A stretch of 64,000 bases of DNA from Paenibacillus gallinarum. Lineage in GTDB: Bacteria; Bacillota; Bacilli; Paenibacillales; Paenibacillaceae. Where the stretch lies: assembly GCF_014836635.1 (NCBI RefSeq), contig NZ_JACSQL010000002.1, positions 682,001 to 746,000 of the forward strand. The letters run 5' to 3'. How positions within the stretch are numbered: the stretch's first letter is position 1; each line of letters starts with the position of its first letter. The notes below the pieces were generated by a model. It was not told the DNA's origin. It did no database searches and saw nothing but the letters and a program-made list of their open reading frames with translations. Of this stretch, positions 1 to 9,221 are shown in pieces. The translations under genes and the position numbers were made by a program.

Positions 1-54
1 CCAAGAATTAGTGAATGGCTGACGGAACATGAAATGAATAAAGAAACATACTGA
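1..54 (+). CDS. C-terminal tail of an upstream gene (partial)
   Basis: The first 54 bases read open in frame 1 and stop at TGA (52-54), giving a 17-residue tail ending in HEMNKETY. The rest lies outside the window, so no family can be assigned. It runs in the same direction as rex, 37 bp before the rex start. Confidence 0.5.
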   Translation, partial: PRISEWLTEHEMNKETY

Positions 55-91
55 GATAAGAAATTGTTTTTGATGTAAGGGGGAGTTCACA

Positions 92-751
92 ATGAAGTCG
101 GATAAAATTTCAGAGGCAGTCGTTCGCCGGCTGCCCGTTTATCTGCGTTATTTGCAGGAGCTGTACAAAAGAGAAGTTACAACGGTATCATCTCAAGAAC
201 TCGGACTTAAACTGGATCTGAATCCAGCACAAATCCGCAAGGATTTAGCTTATTTTGGTGATTTTGGACGGAAGGGAATCGGATATGATGTCGCTTATCT
301 TATTGATAAAATCCGCCAAATTCTCAAAATTGATCAAGTCATTAATGTTGCTCTCGTGGGGGCAGGTAATCTCGGACAAGCCTTGTCTAACTATAACCGC
401 TATGTAAAAGACAATATGAAGATTGTTGCTGTATTTGACTCGTATGATAAAAAGATTGGAACGATGATTAATACACTTACAGTTCAGCCAATGGAAGAGT
501 TACAGAATACAGTGAAGGAACGTAATATTCGGATCGGAATCATTACGGTACCTGATTTTGAAGCTCAGCGTGTAGCGGATTGCATGGTTGAAGCAGGTAT
601 AGAGGCTATACTTAATTTTGCGCCTATTATTATCAAAGCTCCGCCGCATATTCGGATTCACACGGCTGATTTCACAACCGATCTATTAAGCCTTGCTTAT
701 TATCTTGAGAGCGAAGAAGGAAAGGAAGAAACAGAAGATGACAAGTCATAA
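92..751 (+). CDS. rex: Redox-sensing transcriptional repressor Rex
   Basis: Rex is a cytoplasmic DNA-binding repressor that senses the NADH/NAD+ ratio and releases fermentation and respiration genes when NADH rises. The 219-residue length is normal for the family. An N-terminal winged helix (about residues 1-78) carries the family segment NPAQIRKDLAYFG (44-56). A Rossmann fold follows, with nucleotide-binding GAGNLG (90-95) and a C-terminal swapped helix ending in an acidic tail. The ATG follows a good ribosome site (AAGGGGGAG). The next gene starts inside the last codons of rex, so the two are probably translationally coupled. The fermentation genes hbd-ackA lie 4 kb downstream, but I saw no classical Rex operator (TTGTGAA-N4-TTCACAA) there. 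Confidence 0.96.
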   Translation: MKSDKISEAVVRRLPVYLRYLQELYKREVTTVSSQELGLKLDLNPAQIRKDLAYFGDFGRKGIGYDVAYLIDKIRQILKIDQVINVALVGAGNLGQALSNYNRYVKDNMKIVAVFDSYDKKIGTMINTLTVQPMEELQNTVKERNIRIGIITVPDFEAQRVADCMVEAGIEAILNFAPIIIKAPPHIRIHTADFTTDLLSLAYYLESEEGKEETEDDKS

Positions 752-2039
752 ATGGCTTATTAAGAATGGACAATTTGCAGTTAGTGACCCAGAATGGCGA
801 ATTGTTAAAGGTTATATGCTTGTAGAGAATGATAAGATTTCCTACATAGGCGAGAAACTCCCTGAGGGTGAAGAAGAAACAACAGCTTTTGACGGGAAAA
901 ATCTACTCTTTATTCCCGGTCTGATCAATACACACGGTCATGCTGCAATGTCACTTCTGAGAGGTTATGGGGATGATCTCGCACTTCAAATTTGGCTTCA
1001 AGAGAAGATGTGGCCAATGGAAGAGAAATTCACAGCAGACGATGTATACTGGGGAGCGTCCTTGTCAATCCTTGAGATGATTAAAGGGGGTACAACCGCT
1101 TTTCTTGATATGTACGATCAAATGAATCAAGTAGCTAAGGTAGTAGAGGAGTCGGGTATACGTGCAAGCCTGATGCGCGGTGTTATTGGATTTGGTTCAG
1201 ATGAACTGCGAGCTTCTAAACTTGCGGAAGCGACTTCTTTTGCTAAGGAATGGAACGGACAAGCGAGTGGCAGAATTACCACGATGCTGTCTCCTCACGC
1301 ACCGTACACCTGTGGCCCTGAGTTTATTGAAAAATTTGTTCAGGCAGCACATGATTTGGACCTACCGCTCCATACGCACATGTCTGAAACCAAGGCAGAA
1401 GTAGAGCAGAATGTGAAGGATTATGGACTCCGTCCGGTTGCTCATTTAGAAAAATTGGGCTTTTTCTCACGTCCATCCCTCGTGGCGCATGCTGTTCATT
1501 TAACTGATGAAGAAATTGAGATTCTTGCTAAATATAATGTTGCTGTAGCGCACAATCCAGGAAGTAACTTGAAACTTGCCAGCGGTGTAGCTCGAGTTCC
1601 GGATCTACTAAAGGCTGGGGTTGTTGTATCGTTAGCAACGGATGGACCTGCGAGCAATAATAATCTGGACATGTTTGAAGAAATGCGTCTAGCTGCTCTT
1701 ATTCATAAAGGAGTCTCTGGTGACCCAACGGCTGTTCCAGCGACAGAAGCTCTTCGTATGGGAACAGAATATGGAGCAAAATCGATCTACGTTGAGGATA
1801 CGGGGACGCTTGCAGTAGGCAAGAAAGCAGATTTTGTAGCGATTGATTTAGATCAGGCGCACTTTTTGCCGTATTCAGATTTGATCTCTCATGTTGTATA
1901 CTCTGCAAGTGCTAAAGACGTCAAACATGTATGGGTAGATGGCAAACAGTTGTTAAAAGATGGAGAAGCTCTTACTTTAGATGAAGAACGTATTAAACGA
2001 GAAGCAGAATCTGCATTTAAAGGACTGAAAGCCCGCTAA
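738..2039 (+). CDS. mtaD: 5-methylthioadenosine/S-adenosylhomocysteine deaminase (amidohydrolase)
   Basis: A metal-dependent amidohydrolase of the MtaD/SsnA/TrzN group, predicted to deaminate methylthioadenosine and S-adenosylhomocysteine to inosine derivatives. The metal-binding HGH is at about residues 66-68. Further family segments follow: HAPYTC, HTHMSE, HAVHL and the TDGPASNNNLDMFEE region. The ATG at 738 is chosen because AAAGGAAG sits just upstream and it overlaps the rex stop by 14 bp. This gives 433 residues, typical of the family. Substrate choice among amidohydrolases cannot be fixed from motifs alone. The methionine-salvage genes at 11.6-20.2 kb make an MTA-related role plausible. 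Confidence 0.85.
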   Translation: MTSHKWLIKNGQFAVSDPEWRIVKGYMLVENDKISYIGEKLPEGEEETTAFDGKNLLFIPGLINTHGHAAMSLLRGYGDDLALQIWLQEKMWPMEEKFTADDVYWGASLSILEMIKGGTTAFLDMYDQMNQVAKVVEESGIRASLMRGVIGFGSDELRASKLAEATSFAKEWNGQASGRITTMLSPHAPYTCGPEFIEKFVQAAHDLDLPLHTHMSETKAEVEQNVKDYGLRPVAHLEKLGFFSRPSLVAHAVHLTDEEIEILAKYNVAVAHNPGSNLKLASGVARVPDLLKAGVVVSLATDGPASNNNLDMFEEMRLAALIHKGVSGDPTAVPATEALRMGTEYGAKSIYVEDTGTLAVGKKADFVAIDLDQAHFLPYSDLISHVVYSASAKDVKHVWVDGKQLLKDGEALTLDEERIKREAESAFKGLKAR

Positions 2040-2068
2040 CGGACGAAGGGTGAGAAGGGAGTCCCGCC

Positions 2069-2587
2069 TTGAGGAGAAATCGAAAAAAATGGATATACAT
2101 TAGTATTCTTACGGTATTACTAATCTTATTTGGGATTTATCAATTTTATGTTTACGTAATGAAAGATCAGTGGGCGGAAAGAGACCTGGCGGTGTCGATT
2201 GCAGAGCAACAGGCGCAGCTTACGTCCGTTACAAAAACACAAAAGTCGGTTTGGGGAGAAGATTCGATTTATTGGACGATAGAAGGACTCAACAACGAGA
2301 ATAAGCCGATTATGGTCTGGGTCCAGTTCGGATTAGATCGTAAGCCAATTACTGGAGAAAATAGTGTTCATACCGAACTCATTGATAATAGTATTTCTGA
2401 AGATGAAATGTACGCCAAAATCGCTTCAGAGTTAGGCAATATTGAGATTATTCATTTGCAGCCAAGTTACTACAATAAAACGTATGTATGGCAGCTCTTT
2501 TATAAGCAAGAGGGCAAATATGTGTATCGATTCTATCAATTTAGTGATGGAACCGAAATAGGTAATGGATATCAATTGCCTGATTAA
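2069..2587 (+). CDS. TseB-like (YpmB/DUF5590) membrane-anchored protein
   Basis: A 172-residue protein with a basic N-terminus, one membrane segment (about 9-30) and an extracytoplasmic domain resembling B. subtilis YpmB/TseB, a cell-elongation factor associated with a penicillin-binding protein. It starts at TTG (2069), just after AGAAGGGAG. In Bacillus the ypmB gene lies next to asnS, and asnS is 4.4 kb downstream here, which supports the assignment. A strong terminator follows. Confidence 0.7.
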   Translation: MRRNRKKWIYISILTVLLILFGIYQFYVYVMKDQWAERDLAVSIAEQQAQLTSVTKTQKSVWGEDSIYWTIEGLNNENKPIMVWVQFGLDRKPITGENSVHTELIDNSISEDEMYAKIASELGNIEIIHLQPSYYNKTYVWQLFYKQEGKYVYRFYQFSDGTEIGNGYQLPD

Positions 2588-2611
2588 TTAGCAAAAGTTG
2601 ATATAACAAAT

Positions 2612-2652
2612 AAACCCCGAATGAACTTAATCAAGTTCATCGGGGTTTTTAT
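2612..2652 (+). terminator. Rho-independent terminator after the TseB-like gene
   Basis: An AAACCCCGA...TGAACTT stem pairs with AAGTTCA...TCGGGGTTT around a short loop and is followed by a T-run. Confidence 0.9.
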
Positions 2653-2765
2653 TATTAGTAAGATAGAAAATATTTCATAGTTTAGATTTCATGCTTACAG
2701 TATGTTATGCTATATTTATAGATTTTATTTACAGTAAAAAGACGAAAAATAAGGGAGGTTGTCAC

Positions 2766-3293
2766 TTGAAATTACGTCCCATTCCAATAGCAGTATCTTT
2801 GTTCGTTACTGCAACACTGCTGTTTGGCGGTTGGTTTGTGTACCGTCAGGTGGCCATGTTTAAACCTATTGAAAAATTGGTTTCAGCATATGAAGGTGTC
2901 AACAATGTTCAAATAGATATTACCCCAAAGGAAGTGAATTTGAATCTTGATTTGGAGCCTCAAACGAATCTGAGGGGTCTAGTTGAGCTTATTCATACAG
3001 ATGGAAGTCAGTATATTAAAGGGAAAAAACTAAAACTTGACGTAAAAAATCATTCTACAGAGGAACTCGATGAATTTTGGTCAAGCGCCTTGTTTACGGT
3101 AGCAGAAGCAATGGAAACTAGACAATATACTCAGATTCCAGAAGAACTGCAGAAAATGAGTGATGGCAGCATACAAGTAGATTACGATATGGATGATCAA
3201 AATGTGTACGTGAGTCTATCAGATGGAGAGGCAAGCAAGTTTATTATTTTGCCGAGACAGTCGGCAACGATGGGGGTATGGCCAAATGCCTAA
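2766..3293 (+). CDS. Membrane-anchored extracytoplasmic protein of unknown function
   Basis: Start chosen at TTG 2766, because AAGGGAGG (2751-2758) precedes it at good spacing; this gives 175 residues. A single hydrophobic segment (about 5-25) is followed by about 150 soluble residues with no motif I recognise. The topology suggests a one-pass anchor with the domain outside. The gene overlaps the start of the FtsH-like protease gene by 8 bp, so the two are almost surely co-translated. The layout suggests an accessory or substrate-facing partner of that protease, but this is inference. Confidence 0.75.
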   Translation: MKLRPIPIAVSLFVTATLLFGGWFVYRQVAMFKPIEKLVSAYEGVNNVQIDITPKEVNLNLDLEPQTNLRGLVELIHTDGSQYIKGKKLKLDVKNHSTEELDEFWSSALFTVAEAMETRQYTQIPEELQKMSDGSIQVDYDMDDQNVYVSLSDGEASKFIILPRQSATMGVWPNA

Positions 3294-4788
3294 ATGGACC
3301 AAAGAAATCTTGATTGGCGCAACGCCCGTCATTTTTTTGTTTCTCGTCTATATTGGGGTTAATGTAGTTCCTTTATTGCTTATGGGGCTTCTTGTTGGAG
3401 GTGTTTTTCTTCTCATGCAGATGCGCGGCGGCCTGACCGTCGGTGCAAGCAGTGAAAGAAAGCGAAAAAAGGCAGGTCCGCCGAAGCTCACTTTTGAGGA
3501 AATAGGCGGTCAAGATAGTGCGAAACAGGAGCTTAGAGAGGCACTTGATTTTCTAATCAGACATGAGGAAATACAGAAATTTGGTATCCGTCCCTTGAAA
3601 GGAATTTTGTTAACCGGCCCTCCGGGAACAGGTAAAACACTCATGGCCAAAGCAGCTGCACATTACACGAATTCCGTGTTTATTGCTACATCGGGCAGTG
3701 AATTTGTAGAAATGTATGTAGGTGTGGGTGCGGGTCGTGTTCGGGAGTTGTTCCGTGATGCGAGAACGCGAGCAGCCAAGGAAAATAAAGAAAATGCAAT
3801 CATTTTTATTGATGAAATCGATGTTATTGGCGGGAAGCGAGAAGGCGGGCAACAACGTGAATACGATCAGACCCTGAATCAGCTTCTGACAGAAATGGAT
3901 GGAATCTACACATCCGACGCACCGCGCATTTTAATTATTGCTGCAACCAATCGTAAAGAAATGCTCGACAGTGCGCTACTTCGTCCAGGACGTTTTGATA
4001 GACATATACAGGTGGACTTGCCGGATAAAAAAGGACGCAGACATATTCTTGAACTGCATGCCAAAAATAAGCCGCTTGATAAAAACATTAACATGGACAA
4101 AATTGCGGAAGAGTCCTATGGCTTCTCTGGTGCGCAACTGGAAAGTTTAATGAACGAAGCAGCGATTTATGCGATGCGGGATGATAGTCAGTATATTTCG
4201 CAAAAACATCTATCCATGGCTATCGATAAGGTGATGATGGGTGAAAAAACAGATAGAGAATCAAATGAAGACGAGAAAAGACGGGTAGCAGTACACGAAT
4301 TAGGACATGCGATTGCGGCAGAAGCCGTACGTCCGAATAGTGTTGGCCAGGTTGCCTTAAGTCCGCGTGGACAAGCACTAGGGTATGTAAGACATAACCC
4401 GCAAGAAGAACAATACTTATACACTAAAGAGTTTTTAGAAGCTCAAATTATGATTGCGCTAGGCGGTGCAGCAGCAGAAGAGATTTACTACGGGGGCCGT
4501 AGTACGGGTTCGAGAAATGATTTTGAGCAAGCGTTAGATATTGTTAAAACAATGATCAGCTCTGGACTTACGGAACTCGGGATTGTGCATCTTGAGATGG
4601 TCTCACAGACCGAAATGATGAAAGAAAACTCAGCTATATTAAATGACCTTTTCTCCCGTACAAAACAGCTGTTGATCGATCACGGTCCTATCTTTGATCA
4701 ATCATTAAGCATCCTGCTTAAAGAAGAAGTGTTATCTGGTGATGAATTTCGCAAATTATTCAAAGAAAGTACATTATTGCCAGCATAA
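3286..4788 (+). CDS. FtsH-like membrane AAA+ zinc metalloprotease with minimal extracytoplasmic region
   Basis: Starts at ATG 3286 after GGGGGT, giving 500 residues, shorter than housekeeping FtsH (about 610-650). Two adjacent hydrophobic stretches (about 7-45) form the membrane part. The AAA domain has Walker A GPPGTGKT (111-118), Walker B FIDEID (acidic pair about 176-177) and the second-region RPGRFDR. The M41 protease has HELGH (337-341) and the third zinc ligand Asp in SRNDFEQAL (about 412), so it should be active. Unlike FtsH, there is almost no extracytoplasmic domain between the two membrane segments. The overlapping upstream gene encodes a separate one-pass extracytoplasmic protein. 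This looks like an FtsH paralogue rather than the essential copy. Confidence 0.88.
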   Translation: MPKWTKEILIGATPVIFLFLVYIGVNVVPLLLMGLLVGGVFLLMQMRGGLTVGASSERKRKKAGPPKLTFEEIGGQDSAKQELREALDFLIRHEEIQKFGIRPLKGILLTGPPGTGKTLMAKAAAHYTNSVFIATSGSEFVEMYVGVGAGRVRELFRDARTRAAKENKENAIIFIDEIDVIGGKREGGQQREYDQTLNQLLTEMDGIYTSDAPRILIIAATNRKEMLDSALLRPGRFDRHIQVDLPDKKGRRHILELHAKNKPLDKNINMDKIAEESYGFSGAQLESLMNEAAIYAMRDDSQYISQKHLSMAIDKVMMGEKTDRESNEDEKRRVAVHELGHAIAAEAVRPNSVGQVALSPRGQALGYVRHNPQEEQYLYTKEFLEAQIMIALGGAAAEEIYYGGRSTGSRNDFEQALDIVKTMISSGLTELGIVHLEMVSQTEMMKENSAILNDLFSRTKQLLIDHGPIFDQSLSILLKEEVLSGDEFRKLFKESTLLPA

Positions 4789-4811
4789 TCTATGATGCTG
4801 GTTATTTTTTT
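4779..4811 (+). terminator. Terminator overlapping the stop codon of the FtsH-like gene
   Basis: A CCAGCAT / ATGCTGG stem around the stop codon is followed by TTA and a long T-run. Confidence 0.75.
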
Positions 4812-4859
4812 TTACTTTTGTTTCGTGCTAAGATATTATTAGATGTTGGGTCATAAAAT

Positions 4860-4883
4860 GTATTTTTCGACAAAGAAAAATAC
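4860..4883. promoter_or_regulatory. Inverted repeat upstream of hbd-ackA (candidate operator)
   Basis: GTATTTTTC-N6-GAAAAATAC is a perfect 9-bp dyad 42 bp before the hbd start. There is no T-run, so it does not look like a terminator. The binding protein is unknown. Confidence 0.4.
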
Positions 4884-4924
4884 AAAATATTACTAGAGAC
4901 CAAGAAAGGGATGGAGCAGTAACC

Positions 4925-5797
4925 ATGTTGTTTAAAAAAATAGGAGTTATCGGCGGAGGTACAATGGGCCAAGGTATAGCAGAAATGCTTGCAGCCAAAG
5001 GCCTCGACGTCTTGCTCGTAGAACAAACCCCTGAGAAATTAGATCATTCAGTAGAAATGATTGAAACAGGACTTGATAAGAAATTAGAGAAATGGGCTAT
5101 CACCCAAGCAGAGAAGAAATTGATCTTGTCAAGAATCCATAAAACGACAAGTTATGAGGAACTTTCTGTTTGTGATTTGATCATAGAGACCATTACGGAA
5201 GATCTGGAAGAGAAAAAAGTTCTCTTTAGAAAACTGGAAGAAGCAATTGGTAAAGATATTATTCTGACTAGTAATACTTCTACTCTTAGCTTAACTGAGC
5301 TTGCAGGTTCCATTAATTCGCCTGAACGTATGATTGGACTACACTGGACACATCCGGTTTCCAGCATTGATATGGTTGAAATTATTCGCGGTCTTAAAAC
5401 TTCTGATGAAACGTTTGAGGCAACAAAACAGTTTGTAGAAGAAGTGCTCGGCAAAAAAGGCATCATGGTTTATGAGTCCCCTGGATTTGTTACTTCTCGT
5501 CTGATCTGCCTTCACATTAACGAAGCTCTTCATCTGCTTGAAGAGGGAGTTGCTTCTGCAGAAGATATCGATGAAGCGGTACGTATTGGTTACAAATTCC
5601 AACATGGGCCGCTTGAAATGGCGGATCGTTTCGGACTTGATTCTGTTCATGCAGCACTTGAGGGTATGTTCCGCGAGTTTGGTGAACTGAAGTATAGACC
5701 ATCTACTGTTTTGAAAAAAATGGTTCGCGCTGGACAACTCGGCGTAAAAACAGGAGAGGGCTTCTTCAAGTACGACAAGGATGGTGACCGAGTATGA
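4925..5797 (+). CDS. hbd: 3-hydroxyacyl-CoA dehydrogenase (3-hydroxybutyryl-CoA type)
   Basis: A cytoplasmic NAD(P)-dependent dehydrogenase interconverting 3-hydroxyacyl-CoA and 3-oxoacyl-CoA. Its 290 residues fit the short stand-alone Hbd/FadB2 type. The N-terminal Rossmann motif is GGGTMGQG (about 10-17). SNTSTLSLTEL, the catalytic-His segment GLHWTHPV and the HINEALHLLEEG region follow in family order. The TGA stop overlaps the ackA ATG as ATGA, so the two are co-translated. Pairing with acetate kinase suggests acyl-CoA or acetate metabolism. The exact chain-length preference is unknown. Confidence 0.9.
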   Translation: MLFKKIGVIGGGTMGQGIAEMLAAKGLDVLLVEQTPEKLDHSVEMIETGLDKKLEKWAITQAEKKLILSRIHKTTSYEELSVCDLIIETITEDLEEKKVLFRKLEEAIGKDIILTSNTSTLSLTELAGSINSPERMIGLHWTHPVSSIDMVEIIRGLKTSDETFEATKQFVEEVLGKKGIMVYESPGFVTSRLICLHINEALHLLEEGVASAEDIDEAVRIGYKFQHGPLEMADRFGLDSVHAALEGMFREFGELKYRPSTVLKKMVRAGQLGVKTGEGFFKYDKDGDRV

Positions 5798-6999
5798 AAA
5801 TTTTAGTTATCAACTCAGGGAGTTCTTCTCTGAAATACCAAGTGTATGACATGACGAATGAATCTGTTCTTGCAAAAGGACTTGTAGAACGGATTGGTAT
5901 GGATTCTTCAATTTTGAATCACAAACCAACAGGTAAAGAAGAAATTACAGAAGTTAGCGAAATTCTTGAGCACACAACTGCTATTCGTAAAGTGCTGGAC
6001 AAATTGACTCATGAAGTTCACGGTGTAATGAGTTCAATTTCAGAAATTCAAGCAGTAGGTCACCGCGTAGTGCACGGCGGGGAAGCTTTTAAAGAATCGG
6101 CACTCGTAACGGACGAAGTAAAAGCTGAGATCCGTCGTCTGATCGATCTTGCACCGCTTCATAACCCAGCTGCGATGATGGGAATTAACGCAGCAGAGCT
6201 AAATATGCCGGGTATTCCGCAGGTTGTGGTATTTGATACTGCATTCCATCAAACGATGCCTGAACACGCATACCTGTATGCTATTCCACGTGTTCTTTAT
6301 AACAAGTACAAAGTACGTCGTTATGGTGCACACGGTACTTCCCATGATTTTGTAAGTAAAGCAGCTGCTGAATTCCTTGATCGTCCGATCGAAGACTTGA
6401 AGATTATTACTTGTCACGTAGGTAACGGGGGGAGTTTAACGGCTATTAAGAATGGAGTTTCTGTTGATACTTCCATGGGAATGACACCTCTTGAAGGTTT
6501 GATGATGGGAACACGCAGTGGTGACCTCGATCCAGCAATCGTTCCATATGTAATGAACAAGGAAGATCTTACGATTAACGAAGTAAATTCCATGTTGAAC
6601 AAACATAGTGGATTGCTTGCCATCTCCGGCATCAGCAGTGACATGCGTGAGATTACAGAAGGAATGGAGAAAGGTGAAGCTAACTCTACACTTGCTTTCA
6701 ATATGTACGAGTATCGTCTTCGTAAATACATTGGTTCCTATGCTGCAGCGATGAATGGTGTTGATGTGATCGTCTTTACAGCAGGGGTTGGAGAGAATTC
6801 CGTTGTACTTCGTCAGCGTGTTCTGGAGCAACTGACTTATCTTGGTGTTGAAGTAGACGAAGAACTGAATAAAATCCGTTCTGGTGAACCACGCCGTATC
6901 TCTACAGCAAATTCCAAAGTAGAGGTTCTCGTGATTCCAACGAATGAAGAACTTGTGATTGCACGCGATACACATCGTATTGTAGGAGCAACTCAATAA
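5794..6999 (+). CDS. ackA: Acetate kinase
   Basis: Converts acetyl phosphate and ADP to acetate and ATP. The 401 residues and the start MKILVINSGSSSLKYQ are diagnostic. VGHRVVHGGE, FDTAFHQTMP, RYGAHGTSH, HVGNGGS and the FTAGVGENS nucleotide-binding segment all appear in order. The ATG overlaps the hbd stop by 4 bp. Butyrate kinase is a less likely alternative, because the catalytic segments match acetate kinase closely. Confidence 0.95.
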   Translation: MKILVINSGSSSLKYQVYDMTNESVLAKGLVERIGMDSSILNHKPTGKEEITEVSEILEHTTAIRKVLDKLTHEVHGVMSSISEIQAVGHRVVHGGEAFKESALVTDEVKAEIRRLIDLAPLHNPAAMMGINAAELNMPGIPQVVVFDTAFHQTMPEHAYLYAIPRVLYNKYKVRRYGAHGTSHDFVSKAAAEFLDRPIEDLKIITCHVGNGGSLTAIKNGVSVDTSMGMTPLEGLMMGTRSGDLDPAIVPYVMNKEDLTINEVNSMLNKHSGLLAISGISSDMREITEGMEKGEANSTLAFNMYEYRLRKYIGSYAAAMNGVDVIVFTAGVGENSVVLRQRVLEQLTYLGVEVDEELNKIRSGEPRRISTANSKVEVLVIPTNEELVIARDTHRIVGATQ

Positions 7000-7027
7000 T
7001 TAATATTATAAGCAGGGAGAGATCGGA

Positions 7028-8323
7028 ATGAGCACGAAAAGTGACATTCGCAATGTCAGCAGGCATGTTGGAGAGACAGTAACGATCGGTGCTTGGATCA
7101 ATAACAAGCGCTCCAGCGGTAAAATTCAATTTTTACAGCTTCGCGACGGTACAGGCTATATCCAGGGAGTTGTAGTGAAGAGTGAAGTTTCTGAAGAAAT
7201 TTGGAACGACGCCAAAAGTCTTACTCAAGAAAGTTCACTTTATGTAACAGGAGTGGTTCGTGAAGAGCCGCGCAGCCAGTCTGGATATGAACTTACGGTA
7301 ACAGGAATTGAAATTATTCATTTAACTGAAAATTATCCAATTACGCCGAAAGAACACGGTGTTGATTTCTTGATGGATCATCGCCACTTGTGGCTTCGTT
7401 CGAACAAACAGCGTGCAATTATGGTGATCCGTGCGGAAATTATTCGTGCAGTTCAGGAGTATTTTGATACGAATGGATTTACGATTGTAGATCCTCCAAT
7501 CCTGACACCTTCTTCTGCGGAAGGAACAACCAACCTGTTCCACATCAAATACTTTGATGAGGATGCATACCTGACACAAAGCGGCCAGCTTTATATGGAA
7601 GCAGCTGCAATGGCTCTTGGTAAAGTGTATTCCTTTGGTCCTACTTTCCGTGCAGAGAAATCCAAAACTCGCCGTCACTTGATTGAGTTCTGGATGATTG
7701 AACCGGAAATGGCATTTGTGGATCATGAAGAAAGCTTGCGTATTCAGGAACAATTCATTTCACACGTAGTACAATCGGTAGTGAAAAACTGCCGTAAAGA
7801 GCTGGAAAGCATCGGCCGTGATATCTCCAAACTTGAGAATATCAAAGCTCCATTCCCGCGTATTACGTATGATGAGGCAATTACATTCCTGCAAGGAGAA
7901 GGTTTTGATATTCCATGGGGTGAAGATTTTGGTGCTCCTCATGAAACAGCGATTGCCGAAAAATACGACAAACCTGTATTCATTACTCACTATCCAGCAG
8001 GAATTAAAGCTTTCTATATGAAACCAGATCCGAACCGTCCAGAAGTGGTATTGTGTGCAGACATGATCGCTCCGGAAGGATACGGCGAAATTATCGGCGG
8101 GTCCCAGCGTATTGACGATCCGAAACTGATGGAAGAGCGTTTTGAAGAACATAATCTTTCCCGTGAAGCTTATCAGTGGTACTTGGATCTTCGCACTTAT
8201 GGATCTGTTCCTCATTCCGGATTTGGTCTTGGACTTGAACGTACAGTAGCTTGGATTTGCGGACTTGATCATGTACGTGAAACGATCCCATTCCCACGCA
8301 CACTGTATCGTCTTTATCCGTAA
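7028..8323 (+). CDS. asnS: Asparaginyl-tRNA synthetase
   Basis: A class IIb aminoacyl-tRNA synthetase that charges tRNA-Asn. Its 431 residues comprise an N-terminal OB-fold anticodon-binding domain (about 1-110) and a class II catalytic core. Motif 2 includes [17 protein letters not shown] and motif 3 [15 protein letters not shown]. The order asnS-dnaD matches that of Bacillus. No T-box lies in the 28-bp gap after ackA. SD GGGAGAG precedes the ATG. Confidence 0.96.
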   Translation: MSTKSDIRNVSRHVGETVTIGAWINNKRSSGKIQFLQLRDGTGYIQGVVVKSEVSEEIWNDAKSLTQESSLYVTGVVREEPRSQSGYELTVTGIEIIHLTENYPITPKEHGVDFLMDHRHLWLRSNKQRAIMVIRAEIIRAVQEYFDTNGFTIVDPPILTPSSAEGTTNLFHIKYFDEDAYLTQSGQLYMEAAAMALGKVYSFGPTFRAEKSKTRRHLIEFWMIEPEMAFVDHEESLRIQEQFISHVVQSVVKNCRKELESIGRDISKLENIKAPFPRITYDEAITFLQGEGFDIPWGEDFGAPHETAIAEKYDKPVFITHYPAGIKAFYMKPDPNRPEVVLCADMIAPEGYGEIIGGSQRIDDPKLMEERFEEHNLSREAYQWYLDLRTYGSVPHSGFGLGLERTVAWICGLDHVRETIPFPRTLYRLYP

Positions 8324-8343
8324 GGACCATAGGAGGTATGTAA

Positions 8344-9051
8344 ATGAGCGAACCAGGTGAGGGTACATGGGTGAAAGGTATTGCTTACGGGATGTCTATG
8401 GGGAGCGTTCAGCTCCCTTATGCACTGCTCCGTTATTACACCCGGCTTGGTTTGTCAGATGGAGAAATGCTTCTAATTCAACATCTGATATCATTTCAAC
8501 AGCTGGAAGGAAATGATTTTCCAACGCTGGAGGAATTGGCAGTTCGCATGAACATACCGCCGGAACAGGTTGCTCGTGGCTTGCAAAGGCTGATGAGAGA
8601 TGGTTTTGTTAGTATAGACGAGGATTTGGATGAAGCGAGTGGCATACAATATGAGCGCTATAATGTGCTTGGATTATATGTAAAACTTGCGGAATGTCTT
8701 CAGGAAGAATCATCTTCTCCAGCTGTTGCTCGAAAATCAGCAGCATTACCTTATCAGCAGTATTCAAGACAAACGATGGAGGAAGTCGAAGAACGTAACA
8801 TGTTTCGGGTTTTTGAGAATGAGTTCGGCAGACCTCTTTCTCCCATGGAATATGAAACAATCTCCGGCTGGATCGATCAGGATCGATACCCTGAAGAGTT
8901 GATATTGCTTGCTCTGAAGGAAGCTGTGTTTGCTGGGAAAGTTCATTTCAGATATATTGATCGTATATTACTGGAATGGAGCCGCAATAGGGTTAAGACA
9001 ACCGAGGATGTAAAAGCATACGCCGCCCGTTTCCGTAGTGGTGGACGTTAA
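8344..9051 (+). CDS. dnaD: DnaD-family primosomal protein
   Basis: DnaD is a DNA-remodelling protein needed for replication initiation and restart in low-GC Gram-positives. Its 235 residues comprise an N-terminal winged-helix oligomerisation domain (about 20-120) and a C-terminal DnaD domain (about 150-225) with the YxxISGWIDQDR.PEELILLALKEA-type helices and a trailing basic segment. It lies 20 bp after asnS behind an AGGAGG site. Its usual partner nth lies 20 kb away in this window rather than next to it. Confidence 0.93.
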   Translation: MSEPGEGTWVKGIAYGMSMGSVQLPYALLRYYTRLGLSDGEMLLIQHLISFQQLEGNDFPTLEELAVRMNIPPEQVARGLQRLMRDGFVSIDEDLDEASGIQYERYNVLGLYVKLAECLQEESSSPAVARKSAALPYQQYSRQTMEEVEERNMFRVFENEFGRPLSPMEYETISGWIDQDRYPEELILLALKEAVFAGKVHFRYIDRILLEWSRNRVKTTEDVKAYAARFRSGGR

Positions 9052-9066
9052 TCATATAAGTAATGT

Positions 9067-9097
9067 AAGGCACTCCTTTAAGGGGTGCCTTTTTTTG
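9067..9097 (+). terminator. Terminator after dnaD
   Basis: An AGGCACTCCTT / AAGGGGTGCCT hairpin is followed by seven T residues. Confidence 0.9.
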
Positions 9098-9221
9098 CTC
9101 TTTTCGCGATAATAAGAATAAAAGATTGATCGAATTCAGGAAATTTTATTATTTTATATAAAACTTGCAGGGATGCACTTCGTTTATACGTCTATTAATA
9201 TGGGGAAGGAGGAGAGAGACC

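Noticed and set aside
4789..4924. Rex operator ahead of hbd
   Set aside because: No TTGTGAA-N4-TTCACAA or close variant; only the unrelated GTATTTTTC dyad.
5339..5737. Long antisense reading frames over hbd, ackA, asnS and other genes
   Set aside because: They mirror strongly coding plus-strand genes, lack ribosome sites and show no protein-like patterns.
9161..9195. AAACTT...CGTCTA as an ECF-type autoregulated promoter for the sigma gene
   Set aside because: The spacer is about 22 nt, much longer than the 16-17 nt normal for ECF promoters.
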